A stretch of 61,170 bases of DNA, from the NCBI GenBank assembly GCA_014384345.1, contig JACNGB010000026.1, positions 1-61,170 of the forward strand. Reading direction: 5' to 3'. The position numbers were made by a program, and so were the translations under genes. The notes below the pieces were generated by a model that was given only the letters and a program-made list of their open reading frames with translations, searched no databases and was not told the origin of the DNA. This DNA comes from Candidatus Thioglobus pontius. Its GTDB lineage: Bacteria; Pseudomonadota; Gammaproteobacteria; PS1; Pseudothioglobaceae. Numbering within the stretch: position 1 is the stretch's first letter; each line of letters begins with the position of its first letter. This document shows, in pieces, positions 46,177-55,218 of this stretch.

Positions 46177-46629
46177 ATGATTGAATTACCACAACGTCAC
46201 AGACCTCGTGTTGATGCAAACATCAACATTGTGCCGTATATTGATGTCATGCTTGTGTTGTTGGTTATTTTTATGATGACCACGCCTATCATTGAGCAAG
46301 GCATAGAGGTTGACTTGCCAACGGCTGACGCCAAAATGGTTGACTTTACCGAGCAGCAACCAACCATTGTTACCATTAACAAAGATGGTGATTATTTCAT
46401 CAATTCACTCAATGAAGACGATTCGGAAGTATCCAAAGGTGAAAAACTGCCGTTGGGTGTTATTGCAGGACGTGTTAGTGCGCGTTTAGAAATATATCCA
46501 AGTATGAAAGTGTTTGTTCGTGGCGATGCAAATGTTGCATACGGTTCAGTGGTTTCATTGATGTCTTTCTTGCAGAAAAATGGTGTGAATAAAGTCGGCA
46601 TTGTGACCGAATCAGCCGAGCAAAACTAA
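46177..46629 (+). CDS. tolR: Tol-Pal system protein TolR
   Basis: ExbD-family subunit with one helix carrying the essential aspartate in NIVPYIDVMLVLLVIFMM near residue 23. The periplasmic domain includes KVFVRGDANVAYG. It overlaps tolA by 1 nt. Confidence 0.94.
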   Translation: MIELPQRHRPRVDANINIVPYIDVMLVLLVIFMMTTPIIEQGIEVDLPTADAKMVDFTEQQPTIVTINKDGDYFINSLNEDDSEVSKGEKLPLGVIAGRVSARLEIYPSMKVFVRGDANVAYGSVVSLMSFLQKNGVNKVGIVTESAEQN

Positions 46630-47558
46630 TGAAAGAGTGGCTGCTAAAAAGAATTAAACTTCCTAAGATTGCTCATAAGCATCCAGTGGCTTTCTGGACG
46701 GCGATTATTCTGCATGTTGCGCTATTGATTGGTTTAGTTTTTTCTAATGTTCAACGCTGGGAGATTCCTAAACAAGCACCAAAATCATCTGCAAGTGCCA
46801 TTCCAAAAGCAGTCACCATTGATCTCACCGAAATTAAAAAAGAAAAACAGCGTTTAATTGACATTAAACAAAAGCGTGAAAAACATTTGGCAGATTTAAA
46901 GCGCGCAGAAAAGCGTGTTGAAAATGAGCGTTATAAAGAACAACAACGCCTAAAAAAATTAAAAGCTAAAGTTAAACAAGAAAAGCAAGCTAAGGCTAAG
47001 GCTGAAAAAAATAGAAAAGCAGCTGAGCAAAAAATTAAACAAGCGCTAAAGAAAAAGAAGCTGGCCGAAAAGAAAGCTAAAGAAGCTGAAAAGCGCAAAA
47101 AAATAGCTGAAAAGAAAGCTAAGGCTGCTGAGCAGGAAAAACAAAAGATTGAAAAGTTAAGACAAACTGAAGCCAGTAAATTTGAAAAAGAGCAAGACAC
47201 TCGATCTTTAAAGAAAGAAATTCAGGCTGAAGAGGATCAAGAAAGAGAAACTGCTCAAGAAGACATTTTGAATGAGCTTAAAGCGAATTACGTTAATCAA
47301 ATCGCTTCACGAGTTAAAGAAAAATGGCGCTACCAGGGTGCGAAAGATGATTGGGGTTGTGATGTTTACATTTTGCAAGATATTAACGGTAAGGTGCAAA
47401 CGGTAAATTTACAGTCATGTAATGTTGAGAATAACGCCAAATCTAAGGCGTTTAAAGATGCGATAGAGCGCGCTGTGTATAAAGCATCTCCATTGCCACC
47501 AGCACCTGATCAAAGTGTATTTGATCGTGAAATTTTATTCCACTTTAGGGTGAATTAA
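46629..47558 (+). CDS. tolA: Tol-Pal system protein TolA
   Basis: One N-terminal membrane helix (about residues 22-40), a long Lys/Ala/Glu/Gln-rich helix (about 65-215) that spans the periplasm, and a C-terminal domain with a disulfide-type pair (WGCDVYI, LQSCNV). It transmits force from TolQR to the outer membrane. tolB and pal do not follow as they usually do. Confidence 0.92.
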   Translation: MKEWLLKRIKLPKIAHKHPVAFWTAIILHVALLIGLVFSNVQRWEIPKQAPKSSASAIPKAVTIDLTEIKKEKQRLIDIKQKREKHLADLKRAEKRVENERYKEQQRLKKLKAKVKQEKQAKAKAEKNRKAAEQKIKQALKKKKLAEKKAKEAEKRKKIAEKKAKAAEQEKQKIEKLRQTEASKFEKEQDTRSLKKEIQAEEDQERETAQEDILNELKANYVNQIASRVKEKWRYQGAKDDWGCDVYILQDINGKVQTVNLQSCNVENNAKSKAFKDAIERAVYKASPLPPAPDQSVFDREILFHFRVN

Positions 47559-47561
47559 CCC

Positions 47562-47954
47562 ATGGATATGATAAATTTGAATGAGCAAGAGCAAGCTCAG
47601 CTAACCTTGCAATTAACCCAAATTTTAGAAAATTGGAAATTGGAAGATGCAGACCAACTCGTTTTGTTAGGATTGCAAGAGACAATCAAGCCCAGGCACT
47701 TATACCAATATCGTCGAGGTGATAAGTCATTCAACTTTGATGAAAAGACCGTAAAACGCAGTCAAATGATTTTGGGTATTTATGAATCACTAGGTACCAC
47801 TTTTCCAACTAATAAAGAATATGCTAGTGTTTGGCTTAAACGTACGGTGAAGAAATTCAAACACAAAACCCCGCTAGAGCTGATGTTAAGTGGTGACACA
47901 GGCATGAACCGTGTATGGCATTTCTTGGACTGCACTCAAGGGTGGCGCAGTTGA
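47562..47954 (+). CDS. MbcA/ParS/Xre (DUF2384)-like protein
   Basis: A 130-residue protein whose C-terminal half, ESLGTTFPTNKEYASVWL followed by HKTPLELMLSGDTGMNRVWHFLD, resembles the toxin-binding DUF2384 domain of MbcA/ParS/Xre antitoxins. The N-terminal half is helical and could be the DNA-binding part. No RES or other toxin gene is adjacent; it lies between tolA (3 nt) and minC. It could be a regulator of the envelope operon or an orphan antitoxin. Homology is judged by eye. Confidence 0.6.
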   Translation: MDMINLNEQEQAQLTLQLTQILENWKLEDADQLVLLGLQETIKPRHLYQYRRGDKSFNFDEKTVKRSQMILGIYESLGTTFPTNKEYASVWLKRTVKKFKHKTPLELMLSGDTGMNRVWHFLDCTQGWRS

Positions 47955-48664
47955 ATCAGATCGAAGTTATCACTCAAACCGAAGCGCTGTATACACTCAG
48001 GGTGTTGACCAACAATACGGATGTATTGGTTGAGGAAATAACCGCACTAGCGAGTAGTAATAAAGCGCAGTTTCAACATGCGCCCGTTATTTTGGAAATT
48101 GAAGCGCAGCATTTTCAGGCAAATGAGCTAGCGGTTTTGATTGAAATTTTGGCACAAAATGAAATGGTTGCTGTGGGTATTCGCTCGCGTAAGCAAGAGT
48201 TGATTGATTTTGTAAAATTTTCAGGATTGGCGGTGTTTGGTAAATCGTTATCAAAGGCTAGTAAGTCTAAAATCAAGGTTAAGGCTGTTGAACAGCCTGT
48301 TTCAAGTGTGCCAAATCCTCATCAAGATAAGGCTTATCAGGCGCCAAAAATTATTACCAATAAGGTTTATTCATTCCAGCAGATAACTTCTCATGATAGA
48401 GATTTGGTGCTGTTATCTAAAGTAAAATCAGGCGCTGATATTATGTCATTTGGCTCTATATCAGCCTATAAAGAAGTGCAGGGAAATTTATTTGCCGGCA
48501 TTCAGGGTGATGAAAAAGCCACTATTTTTGTTCAATCATTTAATGCCGAATTGGTTTCTATTGCAGGCGTTTACAAGAAATTTGATGTTGTTCCTACTAA
48601 GCTCTATGCGCGTTCTGTGATGATCGACTTGCTTAATGGTCAACTTAGATTCCAAATTATTTAA
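47951..48664 (+). CDS. minC: Septum site-determining protein MinC
   Basis: Inhibitor of FtsZ ring formation. The C-terminal beta-helix domain is clear (a repeated glycine pattern through [19 protein letters not shown], then [11 protein letters not shown] near residue 205), and the N-terminal domain is weaker. I prefer the TTG at 47951, which has AAGGGTGG upstream and overlaps the previous stop as TTGA, over the ATG at 47915. minD and minE are not adjacent. The end overlaps the long form of glyS. Confidence 0.87.
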   Translation: MNQIEVITQTEALYTLRVLTNNTDVLVEEITALASSNKAQFQHAPVILEIEAQHFQANELAVLIEILAQNEMVAVGIRSRKQELIDFVKFSGLAVFGKSLSKASKSKIKVKAVEQPVSSVPNPHQDKAYQAPKIITNKVYSFQQITSHDRDLVLLSKVKSGADIMSFGSISAYKEVQGNLFAGIQGDEKATIFVQSFNAELVSIAGVYKKFDVVPTKLYARSVMIDLLNGQLRFQII

Positions 48665-48674
48665 AAAAACTATT

Positions 48675-50708
48675 ATGAACACACAAGATTTTTTATTAGA
48701 GCTCGGTACAGAAGAGTTACCACCAATGTTATTGCCTAAGTTATCAAAAGCGTTAACAGATAATGTGGCGGCTGAATTAAAGCAATTAAATCTTAAGTTT
48801 TCAGCTGTTGATTCTTTTGCCACACCACGTCGACTCGCGGTATTAGTGCACGATCTTCAACTGCAGCAAGAAGATCAAATCATTGAGCGTAAGGGTCCAT
48901 CAGTTAGTGCGCCAGATCAGGCGGTAGTAGGCTTTGCAAAATCTTGCGGTGTAGAACGTTCAGAATTATCACAAAAGGCATTTGGCAAGGCTGATTATTA
49001 CTTTTTTAGTAAAGAACAAAAAGGGTTGGAAACCCAAGGCTTGTTGGCACAAGTGGTTGATACCGCCATTAAGAATATCCCTATTGCCAAGCCAATGCGC
49101 TGGGGTGATTCTGATATTCAATTTTCACGCCCAACACATTGGTTGGTTATGTTGCTAGGTAGTGAAGTAGTTGATGCTTCAGTAATGGGACTAACAGCAG
49201 GCAACACAACGCGTGGGTTGCGTTTTACGGGTAAGCAAACGTTTGAAATTACTCAAGCATCCGACTATCGTCAAACTTTAATGGATCAAGCGCAAATAGA
49301 AGTTGATTTTGAAGCGCGTAAGGCGCTTATTAGACAGCAGGTAATTGATGTGGCCAGTGAAAACAATGCCACTGCCGTGATTGATGAATCACTCTTAGCA
49401 GAGGTGTGCGCTTTGGTTGAATATCCACGTGCATTTTCAGGCGGGTTTAGTGAATCATTTTTAGCAGTGCCTGAAGAGGCGCTTATTTCTGCCATGAAAT
49501 CGCACCAAAAGTATTTTCACATGCTTGATGCAAATGGCAAACTATTACCAAGCTTTATCTCGGTGGCTAATATCGAATCCAGTGATCTTTCAGTTATTAT
49601 TGACGGTAACGAGCGTGTTATTCGTCCAAGATTGGCTGATTCTGAATTTTTCTGGGAGCAAGACAAACGTCAAACCTTAGAATCTCATCTAGAAAAACTT
49701 GATCGTGTATTGTTCATGAAGTCACTGGGATCAATGGGTGACAAGGCAAAACGTATTGAAAGTTTATCAGCCACTATTGCCACTATGATTGGCGCTAATG
49801 AACAAGATGCTAAGCGCGCAGGCTTACTGTGTAAAACAGATTTAGTGACTGAGATGGTGGGTGAGTTTGCTGATCTTCAAGGTGTAATGGGTGGTTATTA
49901 CGCACAAAATGACGGTGAGAGTGAATCTGTTGCCAAGGCAATTAGTGAGCATTATCATCCGCGCTTTGCTGGTGATTCATTGCCATCGACTCAAGAGGGT
50001 TTAGTGGTTGCTATTGCTGATAAGCTTGATACTATTACCGGTATTTACGGCATTGGTCAAGGGCCAACTGGCTCTAAGGATCCTTATGCGCTGCGTAGAA
50101 TGGCATTGGGCTTGTTAAGAATTATGGTGGAAAGCAAGTTAGATCTCAATCTTAAATCGCTGATCAGTGCATCGCTTTCAGCACACTCGAACGAGGTTGA
50201 TACCGAGTGTGCAAGTGCTATTTACAAATTTATGATGGATCGTCTACGTGCATACTACAAAGAGCAAAAATTAAGCGCTAAGGCTTTTGAGGCAGTACTA
50301 GCGGTTAAGCCAGAATCTCCGTTTGATTTCCACTTGCGTGTGGAAGCATTGGATATTTTTACCAAAGATGATGCTTCAGCAAGTTTGATTGAAGCTAATA
50401 AGCGTATTGCCAACATGCTTAAAGATCATCAAGACTTATCAATTGATGTCGATCAATCAGTATTAGTGGAAGCGGCGGAAAAAGCGTTGTACGCACAAAC
50501 GGTTGAAGTGGCGAACAAACTGTCGCAATCAACGGATTATGCAAGTAACATGCAACAACTTATTTCACTTAAAGCTAGCATTGACACCTTTTTTGATGAG
50601 GTGATGGTGAATGCTGATAATGCCCAACTTAAAACGGCACGTTTAAGTTTGATTAATTGGGTTAGGTCTTTATTCTTATCAGTGGCTGACGTATCGCATT
50701 TAAGCTAA
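48675..50708 (+). CDS. glyS: Glycyl-tRNA synthetase beta subunit
   Basis: The tRNA-binding beta chain of Gly[24 protein letters not shown] at the N-terminus and the HD-like and anticodon-binding regions toward the C-terminus fit; length ~677 is normal. The track start is 13 codons upstream inside minC; the ATG at 48675 gives the usual N-terminus. It is far from glyQ, with dtd next to it. Confidence 0.95.
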   Translation: MNTQDFLLELGTEELPPMLLPKLSKALTDNVAAELKQLNLKFSAVDSFATPRRLAVLVHDLQLQQEDQIIERKGPSVSAPDQAVVGFAKSCGVERSELSQKAFGKADYYFFSKEQKGLETQGLLAQVVDTAIKNIPIAKPMRWGDSDIQFSRPTHWLVMLLGSEVVDASVMGLTAGNTTRGLRFTGKQTFEITQASDYRQTLMDQAQIEVDFEARKALIRQQVIDVASENNATAVIDESLLAEVCALVEYPRAFSGGFSESFLAVPEEALISAMKSHQKYFHMLDANGKLLPSFISVANIESSDLSVIIDGNERVIRPRLADSEFFWEQDKRQTLESHLEKLDRVLFMKSLGSMGDKAKRIESLSATIATMIGANEQDAKRAGLLCKTDLVTEMVGEFADLQGVMGGYYAQNDGESESVAKAISEHYHPRFAGDSLPSTQEGLVVAIADKLDTITGIYGIGQGPTGSKDPYALRRMALGLLRIMVESKLDLNLKSLISASLSAHSNEVDTECASAIYKFMMDRLRAYYKEQKLSAKAFEAVLAVKPESPFDFHLRVEALDIFTKDDASASLIEANKRIANMLKDHQDLSIDVDQSVLVEAAEKALYAQTVEVANKLSQSTDYASNMQQLISLKASIDTFFDEVMVNADNAQLKTARLSLINWVRSLFLSVADVSHLS

Positions 50709-50714
50709 ACCCTC

Positions 50715-51152
50715 ATGAAAGCTTTAATTCAGCGGGTAACGCACAGCAAGGTTGAAGTAAACAATATAACTGTTGGCGAAATTGACCAAGGGCTGCTGGT
50801 ATTTATTGGCATTGAAAAGACTGATGAAAAGCCACAGATTGATAAAATGATTAAACGTCTGTTATCTTATCGTGTGTTTTACGACAATGAAGATAAGATG
50901 AACTTATCGGTCAGTGATATTAAAGGTGGTATATTGGCTGTTTCTCAGTTTACCTTAGCTGCTGATACCAGCTCAGGCACTAGACCAGGCTTTTCAACGG
51001 CTAAAGCGCCAGCTGAGGCTAAGGCCTTATATGACTATTTTTTAACTCAAATCTCAGCACAGCATGCGCCAATTCAAAGTGGTGAATTTGGTGCTGATAT
51101 GCAAGTGTCATTGACCAATGATGGGCCAGTAACCTTTCTTCTATCATGCTAG
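50715..51152 (+). CDS. dtd: D-aminoacyl-tRNA deacylase
   Basis: A 145-residue DTD that removes D-amino acids and glycine from mischarged tRNAs. MKALIQRVTHSKVEV, the SQFTLAADTSSGTRPGFS motif near residue 77, and the cross-subunit GPVTFLL motif at the end are all present. It overlaps the following gene. Confidence 0.95.
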   Translation: MKALIQRVTHSKVEVNNITVGEIDQGLLVFIGIEKTDEKPQIDKMIKRLLSYRVFYDNEDKMNLSVSDIKGGILAVSQFTLAADTSSGTRPGFSTAKAPAEAKALYDYFLTQISAQHAPIQSGEFGADMQVSLTNDGPVTFLLSC

Positions 51153-51556
51153 ATTTTATTACTGATTTAATTACTCAATACGAAGATATGCTGGTGCTAG
51201 CTGGTGTTATATCAGCGGTTGTTTTTGTTGTGACACTACTATTAACACCCTATTTGCTCGGACTGATTGCCAGTAATTATTTCACTATGGAGAATCCCCA
51301 TAAGCTAGAAATCGAGCATATTGGTCATATTATTGCAGTAATTGTCAGAAGTGTGATTGGTCTGATGTTGCTACTTGCTGGAATTATTATGTTGGTTACG
51401 CCAGGGCAGGGTGTGATATCAATTTTATTGGGATTGTTTCTATTGGAGTTTCCCGGCAAGCGTAAACTTGAGCTTAAGATTATTAATCACGACCCAACAT
51501 TTAAAACTTTAAATTGGCTTAGAGCAAAAGCCAACAAACCCCCATTTGAACGATGA
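51146..51556 (+). CDS. PGPGW-type small transmembrane protein
   Basis: A 136-residue protein with three hydrophobic helices. The segment MLVTPGQGVISILLGLFLL resembles the Pro-Gly-rich turn of the PGPGW/TIGR02611 membrane proteins. Function unknown. It overlaps dtd and the next gene by a few bases, so it is part of the glyS-dtd transcript. Confidence 0.6.
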   Translation: MLDFITDLITQYEDMLVLAGVISAVVFVVTLLLTPYLLGLIASNYFTMENPHKLEIEHIGHIIAVIVRSVIGLMLLLAGIIMLVTPGQGVISILLGLFLLEFPGKRKLELKIINHDPTFKTLNWLRAKANKPPFER

Positions 51557-52176
51557 AAGAAAGACATATAATAGGCTACACTTTGTTAGGCGCCATCTTG
51601 GCATTCTTGATTATATTTTTATTTACTCGCGATGTGGAAATGCCAAAAAATCAAGCCATGCCTTGGCAAAGTTACGTTAATGAAAATCAACAGACTGTTG
51701 TGTTTGACTTAACCATGGGGCAGAGTCGTCTAATTGATGCGGCTCGCCATTTTGGTACTGAAATTAAAGCCTCTCTGTTTGAAAATGAAGGCGTAGAACC
51801 AGAGTTAGAGGTATATTTCTCTAGTACCAAAGTGGGTGGCATTAGTGCTCGAATTATTTTAAATTTACTATTGGATGATCAAGCTATTGAGGTGTTATCG
51901 CATAATATTGATGAATCTATGCTGATGCCGTCTGGGGTTAAAAACACCACCTTTACCCCAGCAGGCGAGCGCTCCATGTCAAGACTCAAGATTAAATCCT
52001 TGACATTCATACCAAGGGCCAATTTGGAAGAAGTGGTGATTGAGAACTTATTCGGCAAACCGGCAAGTGTTGAACTTGCTCCTGAAGGCTTATCTTATTG
52101 GCTTTATCCAGAAAAAGGTTTGCGCATTATTGTTGATAATGAACAAAAAGAAATTCTTGAATTTTCAAATCAGTAG
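51553..52176 (+). CDS. Membrane-anchored protein of unknown function
   Basis: I do not recognise it. It has 207 residues with a single N-terminal helix (about 6-26), then a soluble domain presumably on the periplasmic side. The hydrophobic/charged alternation and final LRIIVDNEQKEIL suggest beta structure. There are no cysteines or catalytic motifs. It overlaps the PGPGW-like gene and precedes yffB. Confidence 0.6.
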   Translation: MKERHIIGYTLLGAILAFLIIFLFTRDVEMPKNQAMPWQSYVNENQQTVVFDLTMGQSRLIDAARHFGTEIKASLFENEGVEPELEVYFSSTKVGGISARIILNLLLDDQAIEVLSHNIDESMLMPSGVKNTTFTPAGERSMSRLKIKSLTFIPRANLEEVVIENLFGKPASVELAPEGLSYWLYPEKGLRIIVDNEQKEILEFSNQ

Positions 52177-52182
52177 GGCGTG

Positions 52183-52512
52183 ATGATGAAAATGTACGGC
52201 ATAAAGAATTGCGACACCATCAAAAAAGCAAGAAAATTTTTAGACGCACACAATATTGAATGTGAATTTATTGATTTTCGCGATCAACCTATTGACGAAC
52301 CAACCTTGCAAAGCTTTGTGAATGTAATAGGTTGGGATAAATTAATCAATAAGCGCTCAACCACTTATCGTCAATTAACCGACGCACAAAAGGCTGATAT
52401 CACCATGGCGTTGACGTTAAAAAACCCAACCCTAATTAAGCGACCTGTTTTAGTAGCAGGCAGCGATATTAAAGTTGGGTTTAGTGAGAAAAGCTATTTA
52501 GAGTTGATTTAG
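52183..52512 (+). CDS. ArsC/Spx-family protein YffB
   Basis: Thioredoxin-fold protein of the arsenate reductase-like YffB group: MYGIKNCDTIKKARKFL with a single cysteine, and LIKRPVLV downstream. Its role is probably glutathione-dependent reduction; no arsenic genes are nearby. Several starts (GTG, ATG, ATG, ATG) are in frame; AGGG upstream favours 52183 or 52186. It overlaps convergent trxA by 4 nt. Confidence 0.85.
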   Translation: MMKMYGIKNCDTIKKARKFLDAHNIECEFIDFRDQPIDEPTLQSFVNVIGWDKLINKRSTTYRQLTDAQKADITMALTLKNPTLIKRPVLVAGSDIKVGFSEKSYLELI

Positions 52513-52877
52513 CTCTTTGCTTGCTGCTCTTCGATTTCTTTACGAACGATTGCCATATCAAGCTCTTTTGCTTTGGTTAGTACCGTTTCTAGGTCTGCTT
52601 CGGCCATAGCGCCCGGCTGTTGGAAAATTGCAATTTGTTCTCTAAAGATCATTAAAGTAGGGATTGAACGAATCTGGAAGTGACCCGCTAATTCTTGTTC
52701 ATCTTCAGTGTTGATTTTAGCAAAAGTAACGCCGTCAATTTTTTCACTCATGGCTTCGTAAGTTGGTGCAAATGATTTACAAGGACCACACCATGGTGCC
52801 CAAAAATCCAAAATAACAATGTCGTTATTTTTAATTGTTTCATCAAAATTGTCTTTGTTTAATTCTAAAACTGCCAT
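52509..52877 (-). CDS. Thioredoxin
   Basis: A 122-residue cytosolic thioredoxin with active site FWAPWCGPCKSF near residue 32 and the cis-proline in IRSIPTLMIF. A charged C-terminal extension (KEIEEQQAKS) goes slightly beyond the usual end. AAGGACA precedes the ATG. It is divergent from the ruvC region. Confidence 0.92.
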   Translation of the reverse strand: MAVLELNKDNFDETIKNNDIVILDFWAPWCGPCKSFAPTYEAMSEKIDGVTFAKINTEDEQELAGHFQIRSIPTLMIFREQIAIFQQPGAMAEADLETVLTKAKELDMAIVRKEIEEQQAKS

Positions 52878-52969
52878 GGCACACTGTCCTTATTAATCGT
52901 TAAAAATTTAAGTATATCATATAACCCTTATATGTATGGAAAAAAGCCATTAACTGTTAAAATATTTTT

Positions 52970-53125
52970 ATGAAAATTCTAGGGGTTGATCCTGGCTCAC
53001 GTGTCACAGGGTTTGGGCGAGGCAATTCCTCATGTCAACTAATTGCAAGCATCGGTATAAATTCCATAACCATTACCCAAATGCCAAGTTCGGGAGGTTT
53101 TGCCTCTATTGTAAATACTTTGTAG
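52970..53125 (+). pseudogene. Displaced ruvC 5'-end fragment, open through the element
   Basis: Starts at ATG and encodes MKILGVDPGSRVTGFG, the first 16 residues of RuvC with one conservative change from the live gene. About 13 of 48 bases differ, nearly all silent. The frame continues without a stop through the 88-bp element (RGNSSCQLIAS...) and ends at TAG 53123-53125, giving a 51-codon ORF. It is most likely a relic, but it keeps its own upstream region and could be translated. Confidence 0.85.
53019..53106. mobile_element. RAGGCAA palindromic element, type 2 (88 bp), at ruvC
   Basis: Begins GAGGCAATTCCTCA and ends AAGTTCGGGAGGTTTTGCCT(C). It shares both ends with the element at prfA; the middle is unrelated or strongly diverged. 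It sits immediately after codon 16 of the displaced ruvC start. Confidence 0.85.
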
Positions 53126-53161
53126 TAAACTGTTTTGCAATTATTTATATTCAAATAGCCA

Positions 53162-53644
53162 ATGAAAATTTTAGGCGTTGATCCCGGTTCAAGGATAACT
53201 GGATTCGGATTGATAGAAGCGCATAAGCTCAAGTTTACTTATTTAGCCAGTGGCTGTATTCGCACCAAAGGTGAGTTGACTGATCGTATCACCACTATCT
53301 TCTTAGAAATTGATCAAATTATTAAGCATCACCAGCCGGATATAGTGGTTATTGAGCGCGCTTTTATGCGTCCTGATAGGCCTAATCCGGATGCTGCTAT
53401 AAAACTAGGACATGCACGTGGTGCGATTATTTCAGCTGCAGGGATGAATGAAGTTGTTATGGTGGAATACAGCCCGAATCAAATTAAAAAAGCTGTTGTT
53501 GGCAAAGGTCACGCAAACAAAGATCAGGTGTCTTATATGGTGTGTGAATCTTTAAAACTTAACAAAGCGCCACAAGAGGATGCAGCAGACGCATTAGCAG
53601 GCGCTATTTGTCATGCTTACCATTTTTACCAAAGTAGGCCTTAA
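53162..53644 (+). CDS. ruvC: Holliday junction resolvase RuvC
   Basis: A 160-residue nuclease with the acidic catalytic residues in MKILGVDPGSRITGFG (Asp7), VVIERAFM near residue 66 and the terminal DAADALAGAICHA. A second copy of its 5' end lies 192 bp upstream, separated by a small element and ~55 bp of AT-rich DNA that now serves as its leader. Its 3' end overlaps the convergent CDF gene by 41 nt. It is not linked to ruvB. Confidence 0.95.
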   Translation: MKILGVDPGSRITGFGLIEAHKLKFTYLASGCIRTKGELTDRITTIFLEIDQIIKHHQPDIVVIERAFMRPDRPNPDAAIKLGHARGAIISAAGMNEVVMVEYSPNQIKKAVVGKGHANKDQVSYMVCESLKLNKAPQEDAADALAGAICHAYHFYQSRP

Positions 53645-54758
53645 TGTTGCCAAAGCCATGCAATTGATTAACAGTTTGCTTTAGTTTATTTAAAATTTCA
53701 TCATGGCTATTGTCGTTTTCTAGGCATGACAATGGCAGGTAAAAATCTACATGAATCTTTCCATCAAGATAATGCAATTGAATTCTACTAATCTCCCCAT
53801 CGCATTTGTTGTTAAACAAAGCTTTGGTTAAGATGCCTAACGCTTCTGCACGCTCAGGTAGGTTTTCGTAGGGTGCGACTGTTTCATCGTCTTCAGGGTC
53901 AATGTGTACGGTAACGTCGGTTAATTCTCTTAAGCATTGTTTGGCAACGCGCTCAACACTGACACTAATGATATGTCCTTCACTAACACTTAGGAAAGGG
54001 TCAACTTGCACATGTACATCGGCTGAAATGGTGTGGCCAATTTTACGAGTACGTAATGAATGTACGCTATTAACGCCACTGATTTGTCCTAGTGCGTAGC
54101 GTAACTTTTCAATTTGATCAGCATCAATCGAGGTATCTACTAATTCTTTAGTGGCGCTTGATCCTAGTTCCCAAGCAATATAAATCACCATTAAGCCAAC
54201 AATAATGGCAGCAACAGCGTCTAAGTAAACAAATCCAAATGCTGCACCTAAAACACCAGCAAATACAACAACAGAAGATAGAGCGTCTGAACGGTGATGC
54301 CAGGCATTGGCCTTAAGCATGTCAGAATTGTATTTTTTGGCAACGTTAAGTGTATACCAATACAGCATTTCCTTAGAAAAGATAGAAATACCTGCAACGC
54401 CTAATAACAAATTAATATGAGTTAGTTCAGCTGGGTTGTTGAGTCGATCAAATCCATCGACAATAATACCAACACCAACCAGTGCCAAAATAATTGCCAA
54501 ACCTAATGTGGCAACGGTTTCAAATTTTTGATGACCATAGGGGTGGTCTTCGTCGGCTTCTTCATGGGCGTGTTTGGCAGCATAGAGCACAATACCGTCT
54601 GATAACAAATCTGAAAATGAGTGAATACCATCTGCAATCAAGGCGCCAGAATTACCTAAAACACCAGCAATCACTTTAAAAATAGCTAAAGTTAGGTCAA
54701 CAATCGCACCGATAAAGGTGATTTTTTGAGTGGCTTTAGCTCTCTGTGTTGAATTCAT
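53604..54758 (-). CDS. Cation diffusion facilitator (FieF/CDF family)
   Basis: A 384-residue CDF transporter with six helices and both metal sites in the membrane (IHSFSDLLSDG near residue 45 and WHHRSDALSSVV near 153). A cytosolic C-terminal domain carries HVQVDPFLSVSEGH and VHIDPEDDE, and an extra ~90 residues follow it. It exports Zn2+ or Fe2+ by proton exchange; the metal is not predictable. It lies next to the feo iron genes and overlaps the ruvC 3' end. Confidence 0.9.
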   Translation of the reverse strand: MNSTQRAKATQKITFIGAIVDLTLAIFKVIAGVLGNSGALIADGIHSFSDLLSDGIVLYAAKHAHEEADEDHPYGHQKFETVATLGLAIILALVGVGIIVDGFDRLNNPAELTHINLLLGVAGISIFSKEMLYWYTLNVAKKYNSDMLKANAWHHRSDALSSVVVFAGVLGAAFGFVYLDAVAAIIVGLMVIYIAWELGSSATKELVDTSIDADQIEKLRYALGQISGVNSVHSLRTRKIGHTISADVHVQVDPFLSVSEGHIISVSVERVAKQCLRELTDVTVHIDPEDDETVAPYENLPERAEALGILTKALFNNKCDGEISRIQLHYLDGKIHVDFYLPLSCLENDNSHDEILNKLKQTVNQLHGFGNIKAYFGKNGKHDK

Positions 54759-54879
54759 TAAATAGGTTTTGTTATTTATTTATTCATGCATTTTATGATA
54801 ATTTTTTCCAAATTTGTGCATAGTTATTGTGTGGTTGAATTATTAGTATATTATTATTTATAAAAATACCATTACTTTT

Positions 54880-54904
54880 GCAAATGATAATAGGTATCAT
54901 TTGC
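54880..54904 (+). promoter_or_regulatory. Fur-box palindrome upstream of feoA
   Basis: GCAAATGATA and its exact reverse complement TATCATTTGC are separated by ATAGG. The core TGATAATAGGTATCA matches the 7-1-7 Fur consensus in all but two positions. Confidence 0.82.
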
Positions 54905-54928
54905 ATTAAAAATTAAATAGGCGTAACA

Positions 54929-54994
54929 ATGAAAAAAACTTATGTTGTTTTAACTAGAGAGCAAATTCAATCATTTGTTAATAATTACAAATAA
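54929..54994 (+). CDS. 21-residue small ORF upstream of feoA
   Basis: ATG with AGGCG about 6 nt upstream opens a 21-codon frame (MKKTYVVLTREQ...) that ends 2 nt before the feoA start. It lies between the Fur box and feoA, so it would be induced with feoAB. It could be a leader peptide, a small protein or a chance frame. No family is recognised. Confidence 0.45.
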   Translation: MKKTYVVLTREQIQSFVNNYK

Positions 54995-54996
54995 TT

Positions 54997-55218
54997 ATGC
55001 AAGTATTGTCATCACTAAACGTGGGTCAGCTGGCTGTAATTGATCAAATAAATGTTAGCAATCAGAAAAAAATTAAATTATTAGGCCTGGGTATTAACAC
55101 AGGTGCATCAATTTCTATTCTTAGAAATCGTCGTGGTGATATGGTGATTGCGATGGGTAATGCAAGAATTAGCGTAGGGAAAACCTTGGCAAGTTTAATC
55201 AAGGTGCGTGAATTATGA
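54997..55218 (+). CDS. feoA: Ferrous iron transport protein FeoA
   Basis: A 73-residue SH3-like protein that modulates FeoB. The residue pattern LLGLGINTGASISILRNRRGDMVIAMGNARISV is typical of FeoA. The stop overlaps the feoB start (ATGA). Confidence 0.92.
   Translation: MQVLSSLNVGQLAVIDQINVSNQKKIKLLGLGINTGASISILRNRRGDMVIAMGNARISVGKTLASLIKVREL

Noticed and set aside
46931-47200. Minus-strand ORF of 89 residues rich in Phe, Ser and Ala
   Set aside because: It is the antisense shadow of the TolA Lys/Ala/Glu helix; its composition is explained by the reverse codons.
52970-53125. A real small protein made from the upstream ruvC start
   Set aside because: The frame is open for 51 codons, but the second half is element sequence with no recognisable protein character, so I treat it as a displaced fragment. 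Translation is not excluded.
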